64,000 bases of DNA from Arthrobacter sp. EM1 (GCF_029964055.1 NZ_CP124836.1:3472001-3536000), one strand, 5' to 3'. Shown: positions 51,831 to 61,332, counted from the stretch's first letter. Numbers and translations: made by a program. The notes: generated by a model not told the origin, from the sequence alone.

Positions 51831-51971
51831 TCAGCGGATGAACCCGATCCGGTGCATTGTAAGAAAGACATCTTCCCGCTTCTGGTCCAGGAGCGGGCCG
51901 TTGAACTGCGTCTTTCGCCGTGGGCCAGGGTTGAGGCTCAGCTGCAGTAGTCTCTGGAGTTTCTTCTTCAT
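51831..51971 (-). CDS. Small basic protein (46 aa), unrecognised
   Basis: ATG 51971 has the strong ribosome site GGAGG 8 nt upstream. The peptide begins MKKKLQRLLQLSLNPGPRR and ends TMHRIGFIR; it is highly basic with a short amphipathic N-terminal helix and no cysteine. No family is recognised. It lies between its own terminator (51773) and a long leader with palindromes, which argues for a real gene; base composition upstream differs from the neighbours. It could also be a regulatory leader peptide. Confidence 0.5.
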   Translation of the reverse strand: MKKKLQRLLQLSLNPGPRRKTQFNGPLLDQKREDVFLTMHRIGFIR

Positions 51972-52357
51972 GGCGGTCACCTCCCTCCGGTGGTTCGCGC
52001 CGCGCGGCCGGGGAGTGGTACTGGCGATAGTCACGATGGACCTTTCATTGGTGCTACTGGAATAGGGAGTAATTGGGCATGACAATTAAGGCCTCTGTTA
52101 AATAAGGAAGAAAGGGCCTTAATGGGGCACGGAAAAGCCGAGGCTCTTTAAGGAATTTCGCTAAAGCGAAAAAGTGGCTCCTGGGCGCGGAAAGCGGCAA
52201 CCCCAACAAGAAGCTGGGTTCCGAACTTTAGGGATGCTGCGAAACCACGTGGTTCCGTCCGGTTTGGTCCGTTGTCACGCCACCGCCAGGACGGGCGGTG
52301 GCGGTGTTATCCCGGCTGGGGGCCCAGTTACAAGAAACTAGGCCGCGAGCAGAAAAT
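51972..52357 (-). other. AT-richer spacer with stacked palindromes between two small ORFs
   Basis: No gene is seen between the two tiny ORFs. Inverted repeats: ATTAAGGCC/GGCCTTAAT (52085-52123, 21-nt loop), TTTCGCT-AA-AGCGAAA (52156-52171), AACCACGTGGTT (52243-52254), and the GC stem CGCCACCGCC/GGCGGTGGCG (52278-52303, 6-nt loop). The first and last could be RNA structures, the middle two protein-binding sites. Confidence 0.6.
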
Positions 52358-52453
52358 TCAGGAGACAGTCGGGCCAAAATTCGGGCGCGGCTCAGCGACA
52401 GAGGCCGGGGTGGCAGTGACGAGGTACATCCGTCCGCTAGTCAAAGTAATCAT
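52358..52453 (-). CDS. Tiny ORF (31 aa) with strong ribosome site
   Basis: ATG 52453 is preceded by AAAGGAGG, 9 nt upstream. The 31-residue product starts MITLTSGRMYLVTATPAS and has no known family. It could be a leader peptide controlling the structures and ORF downstream, or a small functional peptide. A possible promoter (TTCACT-N18-TAGTGT) lies on the minus strand near 52585-52556. Evidence is limited to the ribosome site and its context. Confidence 0.4.
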   Translation of the reverse strand: MITLTSGRMYLVTATPASVAEPRPNFGPTVS

Positions 52454-52621
52454 TTCTCCCAACCTCCTTTTCTGTTGTGCCGTGGCTCCGGCTGATCGGC
52501 CGGGCGACCTGCGCCTTGACCCCGGCAGGAAGCCTTGGAGTCAGAATTAAAATTACACTATGAATCCAGCGTTTGACCAGTGAATTCATTAACTTTCTTG
52601 GAGTTGTTTTATAAACAGTAT

Positions 52622-53206
52622 TTATAGGCCCCAGCGGACCACTGCCGGCGTCTTTTTATCCCAACCGAGTGTGCAGACTTTGGCGGTTCCCAAGACGAAG
52701 TGGCGTCCTTCGTGCGCATCGAGCCCCAACCACCGCGCGGTGAGGATCCGGGAGAAGTGTCCGTGGGCCACGATCAACACATTATCCAGGCCGGATTCCA
52801 GCACCCGGGCCACGATCTTGTCTGCGCGCGCGGCAACGTCATCCAGCGATTCGCCGTTGGGCACGTCGTGGGTCCAGATCAGGTACTCCGGGTTGTCCTT
52901 GCGGATGAGGTCCGAACTGATGCCCTCGTAATCGCCGTAGTCCCATTCGACCGCGAGGGGTTCCAGTTGCGCGTCGGGAAATCCAGCCAGTTCCGCGGTT
53001 CGCCGGGCCCGGCGAAGCGGTGAAGTCAGCACCAGGTCAAAGTCGACGGCGTCGAGTACCTTGCGGGCCTCAACGGACTGCTGCTCGCCCTCCACTGTGA
53101 GCGGCACGTCGGTGAGGCCGGTGTATTGGCCGCTCTTGGACCACTCGGTTTCGCCGTGCCGGAGGATCCACAGCTGCGGACGGGGACTGTTGGAGGGTGC
53201 AATCAC
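52622..53206 (-). CDS. Histidine phosphatase (phosphoglycerate-mutase-like)
   Basis: A 194-residue protein with the RHGETEWS signature, a second Arg/His set in TSPLRRARRTAEL and the C-terminal VAHGHFSRIL. This is the histidine phosphatase fold, in which the RHG His is phosphorylated transiently. The family includes acid phosphatases and broad sugar-phosphate phosphatases; a true glycolytic mutase role is unlikely. The GTG start (GAGGAG 6 nt upstream) directly follows the CCA-transferase stop codon, so the two genes are co-transcribed. Confidence 0.9.
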   Translation of the reverse strand: MIAPSNSPRPQLWILRHGETEWSKSGQYTGLTDVPLTVEGEQQSVEARKVLDAVDFDLVLTSPLRRARRTAELAGFPDAQLEPLAVEWDYGDYEGISSDLIRKDNPEYLIWTHDVPNGESLDDVAARADKIVARVLESGLDNVLIVAHGHFSRILTARWLGLDAHEGRHFVLGTAKVCTLGWDKKTPAVVRWGL

Positions 53207-54673
53207 TTAGGACTCCTCGGTTGAAAGTGGGAGGGCGGACTCGGGCTGGGCTGCCCACCATTGGTGAAGTTTGGCCTCGGCCACATCGGCATCCAGCGGC
53301 CCGTGCTCCATCCGTTCCTCCAGGAGGAAATTGTAGGCCCGGCCGACGACGGGTCCCGGCTTGAGTCCCAGGATTTCCATGATCCGGCCGCCGTCCAGGT
53401 CCGGGCGGACGGCCTCGAGGGATTCCTGCTCGCGCAGCGCCGCAATCCGTGCCTCCAGGTCGTCGTAGGCGAAGGAAAGCCGTTCGGCCTTGCGCTGGTT
53501 GCGGGTGGTCACATCCGAGCGGGTGAGCCGGTGCAACCGCTCCAGGAGCGGACCGGCGTCGGTGACATAGCGTCGGACGGCAGAATCGCTCCAGCCGGCA
53601 TCGCCGTAGCCGTAGAAGCGCATGTGCAGTTCCACCAGCTTGGCCACAGCTTTTGTGGTGTCGTTGTCGAAGCGCAGCGCCTTCATTCGTTTTGACGTTA
53701 GTTTGGACCCGACCATGTCGTGGTGGCGGAAGCTCACGGCGCCGCCCGCTTCGAAACGGCGCGTGGCCGGCTTGCCGGCGTCGTGCATCAACGCGGCGAA
53801 CCGCAGCACAAAGTCCGGACCCGGCACGGCGCCGTCGCTGGCTGTTTCAAGTGCAGCCGCCTGCTCCAGGACCTGGAGCGAGTGCTGGTAGACGTCCTTG
53901 TGCCGGTGGTGTTCATCCGCCTCCAGCCGCAGGGCCGAGACCTCAGGAAGGACAAAGCCGGCCAGTCCCGTGTCCACGAGCAGGTCCACTCCGGACCGGG
54001 GGTGCGGGGCGCAAATGAGTTTGACCAGTTCATCGCGAACGCGTTCGGCCGAGATCATGGTAATTCGTTCTGCCATCCGGGACATGGCGGCGCGGACATC
54101 CCCGTGCACAGTGATTCCCAGCTGCGCGGCAAAACGGGCAGCACGCATCATGCGCAGCGGATCATCGGAGAAGGAACTTTCCGGCGCGCCCGGGGTGGCG
54201 AGGATTAGCGCCTGCAGGTCGCGTACTCCGCCGAATGGATCCACGAGTTCTAGCGCCGGTAGGCGCAGTGCCATGGCGTTGATCGTGAAGTCGCGGCGCA
54301 GCAGGTCATCCGTCAACGACTTTCCGAACGCAACGACGGGTTTGCGGGAATCGGGATCATAGGCTTCGGCGCGGTAGGTGGTGATTTCGATCTGGAAGCC
54401 CGACTTGCGCATCCCGATGGTGCCGAAGGCCCGCCCGATCTCCCAGAAGTTATCAGCCCATTTCTTGATGAGGGCAACTGTCTGGTCCGGAGTGGCGTCG
54501 GTGGTGAAATCCAGATCGGGGGAAGTCCGGCCCAGGAAAAGGTCGCGAACGGGTCCGCCCACCAAGGAGAGCTCGTGGCCGGCGTCGACAAACCGTTGCC
54601 CGAGCTCCAGGACCACCGGGTCTACCTGGAAATCAACGGTGTGCGGGTAAATCTCGTGATGTGCGTGCGCCAT
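53207..54673 (-). CDS. CCA tRNA nucleotidyltransferase (class II, with HD domain)
   Basis: A 488-residue enzyme with the nucleotidyltransferase signature LVGGPVRDLFLGR and DLDFTTDATP (the two metal-binding Asp), RRDFTINAMAL, the RNA-binding head domain, and an HD domain (DEHHRHKDVYQHSL, LMHDAGKPATR). It adds or repairs the 3' CCA end of tRNAs. Actinobacterial homologues are often named PcnA, and the gene is divergent from the NUDIX gene as in mycobacteria, an origin-proximal arrangement. Confidence 0.93.
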   Translation of the reverse strand: MAHAHHEIYPHTVDFQVDPVVLELGQRFVDAGHELSLVGGPVRDLFLGRTSPDLDFTTDATPDQTVALIKKWADNFWEIGRAFGTIGMRKSGFQIEITTYRAEAYDPDSRKPVVAFGKSLTDDLLRRDFTINAMALRLPALELVDPFGGVRDLQALILATPGAPESSFSDDPLRMMRAARFAAQLGITVHGDVRAAMSRMAERITMISAERVRDELVKLICAPHPRSGVDLLVDTGLAGFVLPEVSALRLEADEHHRHKDVYQHSLQVLEQAAALETASDGAVPGPDFVLRFAALMHDAGKPATRRFEAGGAVSFRHHDMVGSKLTSKRMKALRFDNDTTKAVAKLVELHMRFYGYGDAGWSDSAVRRYVTDAGPLLERLHRLTRSDVTTRNQRKAERLSFAYDDLEARIAALREQESLEAVRPDLDGGRIMEILGLKPGPVVGRAYNFLLEERMEHGPLDADVAEAKLHQWWAAQPESALPLSTEES

Positions 54674-54829
54674 AGTTTCTTAAGCTTGGCAGAAATCCCG
54701 GCCAGCACCACACCGAAAGCCTTCCGAGTCCGGCTGCTGGCCCCCAGAGGGAGCGGGAACAAGCGTCCGACTTTCCCTGGCGTCCACTTTCCTGCCATGT
54801 TCAGGTCATCAAGTGCGGGCAAGAGTCGT

Positions 54830-54835
54830 TAGAGT
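54830..54835 (+). promoter_or_regulatory. -10 element for the NUDIX gene
   Basis: TAGAGT ends 7 bp before the ATG at 54843, which has no ribosome site, so the transcript is probably leaderless. It lies in the 169-bp spacer shared with the divergent CCA-transferase gene. Confidence 0.4.
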
Positions 54836-54842
54836 GGACATC

Positions 54843-55391
54843 ATGGCCCACCCCGTACCGAGCGCTCCCGGCAGGAGGACAAACGCACCGTTGCCATCGG
54901 CAATCGGTGCCAACGTCGCGCCGGTGCAGCACTCCGGGCAGGCGTCCCTCCCTACTGTCGAGGAAATTTCGGCCGGCGGCGTTGTGGTGGACACCACCGA
55001 CGCCGAACTCCGCGTAGCGATTATTGCCCGCCTAAACCGCGGCGGGCGGCTGGAATGGTGCCTCCCGAAGGGTCACCCGGAGGGCAGGGAAAGCAACGAG
55101 GAAGCCGCCGTCCGTGAAATCGCGGAGGAAACCGGCATCGAGGGCAAGATCCTCGCCCCGCTGGGCAGCATCGACTACTGGTTTACGGTCAGCGGACACC
55201 GCGTGCACAAAACCGTCCACCATTATCTGCTGCAGGCCACCGGCGGTGACCTGACGATCGAGAACGATCCGGATAAAGAAGCCGTGGACGTCGCCTGGGT
55301 TCCCATTCACGAACTGGCCCGGAAGCTTTCTTTCCCGAACGAGCGCCGCATCGCCGACCTCGCCAAGGATGTCCTTCCGGACCACCGCTAG
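54843..55391 (+). CDS. NUDIX hydrolase
   Basis: A 182-residue protein whose Nudix box fits the consensus completely (G-x5-E-x7-REUxEExGU: GHPEGRE, then REIAEETGI). The N-terminal ~45 residues are low-complexity. It hydrolyses a nucleoside diphosphate linked to another moiety; the closest context is the Rv3908-like gene near pcnA in mycobacteria, an ADP-ribose/8-oxo-nucleotide hydrolase candidate. It starts the plus-strand set NUDIX-murJ-pseudokinase-trxB-trxA. Confidence 0.9.
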   Translation: MAHPVPSAPGRRTNAPLPSAIGANVAPVQHSGQASLPTVEEISAGGVVVDTTDAELRVAIIARLNRGGRLEWCLPKGHPEGRESNEEAAVREIAEETGIEGKILAPLGSIDYWFTVSGHRVHKTVHHYLLQATGGDLTIENDPDKEAVDVAWVPIHELARKLSFPNERRIADLAKDVLPDHR

Positions 55392-55451
55392 GGCCTCGCC
55401 CGCCCCGCATTGCGGCCCGGATAGCGCACAAAGCCACATTCGGGTGAGACG

Positions 55452-57506
55452 ATGAAGCTAATGTCATCTGCCAAACCCACCCCCGCGCCCTCCGGCCCTG
55501 CCGACTCCCAAGCTGTCCAATCCGGAGAAGTCCGTTCCAGCGCCATCATGGCCGCCGGCACGCTGGTTTCGCGTTTCCTGGGCTTTGCCAAGACGTGGCT
55601 GCTGGCAGCCGCACTCGGGTTGGGCTCCACCGTCAACGACACCTTTATCAATGCCAACAACCTGCCGAACCTGATCTTCCTGCTGGTCGCCGGCGGGGTG
55701 TTCAACGCCGTGCTGGTGCCCCAGATCATCAAGGCAAGCAAGGCCGCCGACCGGGGCGCTGATTACATCAGCCGGTTGCTGACGCTGGCCGTCCTGGTAT
55801 TGCTGGGCCTGACCCTGGCGGTAACGCTGCTGGCGCCTTCGGTCATTGAACTGACCACTCAGGGTTACTCGCCGCAGCAGAAGGCACTGGCGGTGTCCTT
55901 CGCGTTCTGGTGCCTGCCGCAGATCTTCTTCTACGGCCTGTACGCCCTCCTGACGCAGGTCCTTAATGCCCACGGAGCGTTCGGTCCGGCAATGTGGGCG
56001 CCGATCCTGAACAACATCGTGGCAATCGCCGGGCTGGGGATGTTCATTGGGATTATGGGCACCAATGCGGCCAACTCTCACACCCTGGACACCTGGGACT
56101 CGACCCAGACAGTGCTGGTGGCCGGATTCTCGACAATTGGCGTGATTGCCCAGACCGCCATCCTGCTGATTCCGGTGTTCAGGCTCCGGCTCGGACTGCG
56201 CCCGCGTTTCGGCTGGCGCGGGGTTGGGCTGGGCCAGGCCGCCAAGCTCAGTGTCTGGACCCTCGCGACGGCCGCCGTCGGGCAGCTTGCTTTCCTCTAT
56301 GTCATGCGTATCGCCACGATCCCGGGCGCGGAACGGCTCAGGCTGGAGCAGACGGGGGATCCGGCCGCAGGCTCGTTGCCGGGCAATGCTGTGCTGGAGG
56401 TGGCGAGCCAGCTTTACTTGCTCCCGCATTCCATCATTGCCCTGTCCCTGGCCACTGTGCTGTTCAACCGGATGACGCGTGCCTCGCAGGACGGCGATCG
56501 TGTGGCGCTGCGCAACGCGCTCTCGCACGGGCTGCGAACCATGGCCGTGGCGACGGTTTTTGGTGCCCTTTCCTTGTTTGCCCTAGCCGGACCGCTGGGC
56601 ATGTTCTTCTCCGGCGGGGTGCCCCAGGACGGCGTTATGCTGGCCCAAACGCTGACCATCCTGGCCCTCAGCACGCCGTTTATGAGCGCCAATTTTATGA
56701 TGTCCCGCGTCTTCTACGCCAATGAAGATGCCAGGACACCGTTTTTCATCCAACTGGTCCTGGCCATCGTCAATGTGGTTACCGCTTTTGCCATCCAGTT
56801 CCTCCCCTTCGGCCAGATCATCTTCGCGATTGCACTCCTGTACACCGGCGGCAACATCCTCTCCGTAATCGTCAGCGCAGTCTTCCTGCGGCGCCTCCTG
56901 GGCCACCTGGACGGCCCGCGGATCGCCAATGCCTACATTCGGATGGGCTACGCCGCGCTGGGTTCCGCGGCGGCCGGAGCGGTTGCCCTGTGGCTGTTGG
57001 GCAGCTACACCCCCGATGGCTTCGCCTGGAGCAGTCCCATTGCCGCCCTAGTGAGCATCATCGTCGTCGGGCCAGTTATGCTGGCGGCTTATCTGCTGCT
57101 GCTCAAGATCTTCCGGGTGACCGAGCTGAGCGACCTGCTTCAGCCACTGATCGGCCGCCTGCGCCGCCGGTCGGTTGTTCCGCAGGATGCCGGGAATCTT
57201 CCCGACGGCGCTGCGGCGGCGCACCCGAAACCGGAGCGCGCCACAGTATCGGTGGATACCGGACTCATCCCGAGGATTTCCGGGGAATTCGACGCCGCAT
57301 CCTTCCGCGCCGGCCCCGATCTGGCTGAACAGGACGAACGCTCAGCCCACAGCGGACCCGACGGCGGCTACCTCCCCGCCGAGGACCTGCCCAGCACCGC
57401 TGAGGGCGGCCTGAGCGGTGACGTTCCCCTGCCCGGGCGCAGGACGTACCAGGGCCCGGTGGGCCACAACCCCTATTTTCCGTTCGGCGGCAGGAAGAAA
57501 AAATAG
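55452..57506 (+). CDS. murJ: MurJ-type lipid II flippase (MviN)
   Basis: A 684-residue protein with about fourteen helices and the MurJ/MviN signature AAGTLVSRFLGFAKTWLLAAALG, plus FINANNLPNLIFLLVAGG. It moves lipid II across the membrane for peptidoglycan synthesis. The last ~130 residues are a hydrophilic cytosolic tail. In mycobacteria the flippase (Rv3910) carries a pseudokinase domain at its C-terminus; here the pseudokinase-like protein is a separate next gene. The first in-frame ATG is 55452; 55461 is an alternative. Confidence 0.93.
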   Translation: MKLMSSAKPTPAPSGPADSQAVQSGEVRSSAIMAAGTLVSRFLGFAKTWLLAAALGLGSTVNDTFINANNLPNLIFLLVAGGVFNAVLVPQIIKASKAADRGADYISRLLTLAVLVLLGLTLAVTLLAPSVIELTTQGYSPQQKALAVSFAFWCLPQIFFYGLYALLTQVLNAHGAFGPAMWAPILNNIVAIAGLGMFIGIMGTNAANSHTLDTWDSTQTVLVAGFSTIGVIAQTAILLIPVFRLRLGLRPRFGWRGVGLGQAAKLSVWTLATAAVGQLAFLYVMRIATIPGAERLRLEQTGDPAAGSLPGNAVLEVASQLYLLPHSIIALSLATVLFNRMTRASQDGDRVALRNALSHGLRTMAVATVFGALSLFALAGPLGMFFSGGVPQDGVMLAQTLTILALSTPFMSANFMMSRVFYANEDARTPFFIQLVLAIVNVVTAFAIQFLPFGQIIFAIALLYTGGNILSVIVSAVFLRRLLGHLDGPRIANAYIRMGYAALGSAAAGAVALWLLGSYTPDGFAWSSPIAALVSIIVVGPVMLAAYLLLLKIFRVTELSDLLQPLIGRLRRRSVVPQDAGNLPDGAAAAHPKPERATVSVDTGLIPRISGEFDAASFRAGPDLAEQDERSAHSGPDGGYLPAEDLPSTAEGGLSGDVPLPGRRTYQGPVGHNPYFPFGGRKKK

Positions 57507-57677
57507 CAGACGGCGGGATTCGCAGCGCTGCGCGTCCGCGGCCGGGACAGTGCATCGGCTAGGATCGAAGACTAACAAGGGGAGTTGCAGACCAAGGGTC
57601 CACCGGCTTACCGGGCGATCTGCGGTTACTGACGACGTGATCAGTTCAGCGGCTCCCGGACAGTCTAGGAGGAGCCC

Positions 57678-59204
57678 GTGTCCCACCCGATCGATGTCGG
57701 ATCAGTACTTGGTGGCCGCTACAAGGTCACTGCCACAGTACTGACCTCACATGACCAGGATCTGGTGCTGGACGGTGTGGACCAGGTACTCAACCGTGCG
57801 GTGAGCATCCTTGTGGCCGGGCCCGGCAACGCGGACCAAGTGGCACACAGTGCACGGGAAGTCGCCACCGGCGAGCGTCCCGGCAGTGTGCAGATCCTGG
57901 ACCTTGGTGTCAGCGACGACACGACGTACCTCATCACCAACCACGCCTCGGCCGCTGACCTGCTGGACCTGGTTGTCTCCGCCAATCCGCCCTACGTCGA
58001 ACCGTTCTTCACGGACACCCTGGGCAGTGAAATCTTCGGGCAACCCCGCTCCAGCGAGCCCGAAACCTACGACGGACTCTACGACGAGGAAGACGTAGAC
58101 GCGGGATACATCAACTACGGGACGAACCAGCCGCCGGCCGCACCCCCGGCAGCGGCGACCCGAATGCCCTCACGTCCGACCGCGGGGCCTGCTGCCGGCG
58201 CTGCTGCAATCGCCGGCGGCGCCGCGGCGTCCACCGCGAATGACCCCGAGACCGCGCCGCAAGAAGCTGCGCCGCAGGTAACAGCCCCCCAGCCGGTCCA
58301 GGGACGCGCCCCGGGCTCCGGCGAACGAGGCACCACAGCGGAGGATCCCGCCGAATCACCCAAGGTTTCGCTGTGGTCTGACGACGATTACGATCACCCG
58401 GATACCGGCAACGACCGCGCTCCCCGGCAAAACCAGGCGGTCTCTGCAGGCACCGGCTCCGCAGCGGATCGCGCCCCGGGCTTTTTCCCGGGCTCAGCCC
58501 GCAATACCGAGGATCCGGCTGCTGAGGAAGACTACGACACGGACGACGAGCCGCGCCGCGAGCCCCGCTCCATGCGCTGGCTGGTCGGTGGACTACTGGC
58601 AGCGGTCCTTGTTGTCGGGCTGGTCCTCGCCGTAACGAACCTCGGTGGCCTTTTCAAGAGCACACCACAGCCCGCCGCCGTTGGTACTTCTTCCACCGTC
58701 GCCCCCAGTCCAACCTCAACGGAGACGTCAGCCAGCGCCAGCCCTTCGCAGGCCGCCGGCCCGCCCGCCGTCGAGGGCGTCACCCGGCTGGGGAACTTCG
58801 ACTTCGCCGGAACGTACGACGGCGACCTGGTCAAGACCGTCGACGGCAACGGAGCCAGCTACTGGTCGGACATGGAATTTGCGACCGAAAACTGGGGTGG
58901 GCTGGCCTCGGAGGTTCCACTCGTAGTCAAACTGAAGGCCCCGGCCAAGGTCTCGTCGGTGACGCTGAGCCAATTGGGCGCCTCGGGCGGAAACATCAGT
59001 GTTTATACCAACGACCGCCCGTCCCTCGATGGTGCAAAAAAAGTCGGCAGCAACAGCTTCACCTCCCCTGACCTGACGATGCCCCTGCCGGAGCCGGCGA
59101 CTGCCCAGTACGTCATCGTTTCGATTGAATCCCTGCCCAAGCTCGCTGCACCCAAGACGCGCTACGGATTCGGGCTTCGCCTGGCGGAAATAAAAGTCCA
59201 GTAG
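57678..59204 (+). CDS. Membrane protein with N-terminal pseudokinase-like and C-terminal discoidin-like domains
   Basis: A 508-residue protein. Residues 1-130 resemble the N-lobe of a Ser/Thr kinase ([15 protein letters not shown]) but lack the catalytic Lys and HRD/DFG motifs. A disordered acidic/Ala/Pro region (140-295) leads to one transmembrane helix (about 298-320) and an extracytoplasmic beta-rich domain at the C-terminus ([18 protein letters not shown]), like F5/8 type C carbohydrate-binding domains. It probably serves as a MurJ partner that senses wall material. The GTG start has GGAGGAG upstream. Confidence 0.78.
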   Translation: MSHPIDVGSVLGGRYKVTATVLTSHDQDLVLDGVDQVLNRAVSILVAGPGNADQVAHSAREVATGERPGSVQILDLGVSDDTTYLITNHASAADLLDLVVSANPPYVEPFFTDTLGSEIFGQPRSSEPETYDGLYDEEDVDAGYINYGTNQPPAAPPAAATRMPSRPTAGPAAGAAAIAGGAAASTANDPETAPQEAAPQVTAPQPVQGRAPGSGERGTTAEDPAESPKVSLWSDDDYDHPDTGNDRAPRQNQAVSAGTGSAADRAPGFFPGSARNTEDPAAEEDYDTDDEPRREPRSMRWLVGGLLAAVLVVGLVLAVTNLGGLFKSTPQPAAVGTSSTVAPSPTSTETSASASPSQAAGPPAVEGVTRLGNFDFAGTYDGDLVKTVDGNGASYWSDMEFATENWGGLASEVPLVVKLKAPAKVSSVTLSQLGASGGNISVYTNDRPSLDGAKKVGSNSFTSPDLTMPLPEPATAQYVIVSIESLPKLAAPKTRYGFGLRLAEIKVQ

Positions 59205-59261
59205 CGCCTCAGTACCACCGTCAGTAACCCCGGCCTTCGATGCGTCCTACCGTGTCCGGCC

Positions 59262-59287
59262 GGAATATTCAACGCTTAGCAGTAGTT
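59262..59287 (+). promoter_or_regulatory. SigR/SigH-type (oxidative-stress) promoter of trxBA
   Basis: GGAAT at 59262-59266 is followed after exactly 18 bp by GTT at 59285-59287, the full consensus of disulfide-stress sigma factors SigR/SigH. Transcription would start near 59293, about 54 nt before the GTG of trxB. Confidence 0.8.
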
Positions 59288-59346
59288 GTGCCATGTGGCC
59301 GGCCACCCAGGCGGGCGCATCGACAAAGGAAGAGGTTCACCGTTCA

Positions 59347-60303
59347 GTGAGCAACGCAGAAAACAGCACGTCCGAAGTACGTGATGTCATCATCGTCGGC
59401 TCCGGCCCCGCGGGCTACACCGCAGCGGTGTACACCGCACGCGCCAACCTGAAGCCGCTGCTCCTGGCAGGATCGGTAACCGCCGGCGGCGAGCTGATGA
59501 ACACAACCGACGTCGAGAACTACCCCGGTTTCCCGGATGGCATCATGGGTCCGGACCTGATGGAAAACTTTGAAAAGCAGGCCGCGCGGTTCGGTACCGA
59601 AATCCAGTTTGAGGACGTAACAGAACTGGACCTTGAAGGCGACATCAAGACGGTGACCACTGGCTCGGGGGAGACCTTCCGCGCCCGCTCCATCATTTTG
59701 TCGACGGGTTCGGCCTACCGCGAGCTTGGCCTCCCCAATGAGAAACGTCTATCCGGCCACGGCGTGAGCTGGTGCGCAACCTGCGACGGTTTCTTCTTCA
59801 AGGATCAGGACATCGCCGTGATCGGCGGGGGTGACTCGGCTATGGAAGAGGCGCTGTTCCTTACCAAGTTCGCGAAGTCCGTCACAGTGGTCCACCGTCG
59901 TGAGACCTTGCGTGCGTCCAAGATCATGGCCGACCGCGCCCTTGCCCACGAAAAGATCAGCTTCGTCTGGAACACCGGCGTCGAGGACGTGCTCGGTGAA
60001 GACAAGGTCACCGGCCTTCGGTTGAAGAACCTTGTGGCGGGCACTGAGACCGAACTTGCCGTTACGGGTGTTTTTATGGCCATTGGCAACGATCCCCGCA
60101 CGGACCTCGTCAAGGGCAAGTTGGACCTGACTCCCGAGGGAACCATCGCCGTCGCCGGGCGCACCTCGAAGACAAGCCTCAAGGGTGTGTTTGCGGCAGG
60201 CGACGTCATCGACCCGACATACCGCCAGGCCATCACGGCTTCGGGTTCCGGCTGTGTAGCCGCACTCGACGTCGAGCACTACCTGGCCGACCTCCCCGCC
60301 TAA
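59347..60303 (+). CDS. trxB: Thioredoxin reductase
   Basis: A 318-residue flavoenzyme with the FAD-binding fold [19 protein letters not shown], the redox pair SWCATCDG, and the NADPH-binding fold [15 protein letters not shown]. It passes electrons from NADPH to thioredoxin. GTG 59347 ([10 protein letters not shown]) begins close to the usual start of the family; an ATG at 59293 lies next to the predicted transcript start and would add 18 residues. trxA follows 40 bp downstream in the same operon. Confidence 0.95.
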   Translation: MSNAENSTSEVRDVIIVGSGPAGYTAAVYTARANLKPLLLAGSVTAGGELMNTTDVENYPGFPDGIMGPDLMENFEKQAARFGTEIQFEDVTELDLEGDIKTVTTGSGETFRARSIILSTGSAYRELGLPNEKRLSGHGVSWCATCDGFFFKDQDIAVIGGGDSAMEEALFLTKFAKSVTVVHRRETLRASKIMADRALAHEKISFVWNTGVEDVLGEDKVTGLRLKNLVAGTETELAVTGVFMAIGNDPRTDLVKGKLDLTPEGTIAVAGRTSKTSLKGVFAAGDVIDPTYRQAITASGSGCVAALDVEHYLADLPA

Positions 60304-60343
60304 ACGGCGCGCGCAGAAATCAACCGAAGAGAAGGACAAGGCT

Positions 60344-60670
60344 ATGAGCAACGCAAAAGAAGTAACAGACGCTAGTTTCGGCACCGATGTACTGGCTTCT
60401 GACAAGCCGGTCATCGTGGACTTCTGGGCCGAATGGTGCGGACCGTGCCGCAAGCTTGGTCCGATCCTGGACGAGATCTCGGTGGAATACAGCGAGAAGG
60501 TGGATGTCGTTAAGGTCAACGTCGACGACAACCCGGCAATCGCAGCCCAGTACGGGATCACTTCGATCCCGGCTGTTTACCTTTTCCAGGGCGGCGAAGT
60601 GAAGAGCACCGTCATCGGGGCTCGACCCAAGCAGTTCTTTGAGAAAGAATTCGCTGACGTTCTGTCCTGA
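60344..60670 (+). CDS. trxA: Thioredoxin
   Basis: A 108-residue protein with the active-site WCGPC in [16 protein letters not shown] and the cis-Pro region [10 protein letters not shown]. It reduces cytosolic disulfides and receives electrons from the adjacent reductase. GAAGGA precedes the ATG. It is the last recognisable gene in the window; a terminator-like hairpin follows. Confidence 0.97.
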   Translation: MSNAKEVTDASFGTDVLASDKPVIVDFWAEWCGPCRKLGPILDEISVEYSEKVDVVKVNVDDNPAIAAQYGITSIPAVYLFQGGEVKSTVIGARPKQFFEKEFADVLS

Positions 60671-60710
60671 TTCCAGTTTGGGGCGGTGCGTGTCACCGGC
60701 CAACACCAAG

Positions 60711-60746
60711 AATGGCCCTCCTTCCCCCCGGAAGCGGGGCCATTTT
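60711..60746 (+). terminator. Terminator after trxA
   Basis: AATGGCCC (60711-60718) pairs with GGGCCATT (60737-60744), followed by TT. It lies 40 bp after the trxA stop codon and is a plausible intrinsic terminator. Confidence 0.6.
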
Positions 60747-61037
60747 GGCCCTCCGCCTCAACCTCCCGTTCGCTCCTCGTTGCCGCCCCACGAGCTCGAT
60801 AGGCAACGCTTCGGGGACGCGTGACGCGAACTGCATTAATTACCGGTTGTTTCTCCGGGAAATTTGCTCCACGAGCGTTGTACACCTTGGGGCTTTCCAT
60901 TCCCTCGCCGGTGACGGGGTGGACGTAGTGCAACCAGGGACCTCACGGTCGGAGCTGATACCAAGGCGCTCAACGTAGGGCGCGCAGGTATTGCTGCCGG
61001 ACCGGATCGTTGAACTTCTGTGGATCTCAGTGAATTC

Positions 61038-61053
61038 CGTTTCACGTGAAACA
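61038..61053. promoter_or_regulatory. parS site 1
   Basis: CGTTTCACGTGAAACA matches the ParB-binding consensus TGTTTCACGTGAAACA at 15 of 16 positions. Confidence 0.92.
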
Positions 61054-61332
61054 GTTTGGTCAGCTCTTAGCCGGTGACCAGAACTCTCGGAACTCGCGCT
61101 TATCGAAATCTCAAAAGAGTCTCACAGACACCCACGTCGCGACCAGCCACCATCTCCATAGGGCCTTGGTCCGACCTGATTGCAGTTCCTGGCCACCGCC
61201 AGATCGGGCCGCGCTTGTGTCCGCCAAAGAGCCCAATAACGGCGTCAGGCGCCGCACCATACGCGGCGGAAGTGCCCAAATGCCGGATTGTCCAGCTGGC
61301 AGCAGCCCGCTCCTGGCTTGCGTCCACCCCTC

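Noticed and set aside
51972..52621. A known structured RNA (6S, tmRNA, SRP, 6C) in the AT-richer island
   Set aside because: I could not find the defining sequences of these RNAs, such as the C-rich loops of 6C RNA or a tRNA-like end. A covariance-model search would settle it.
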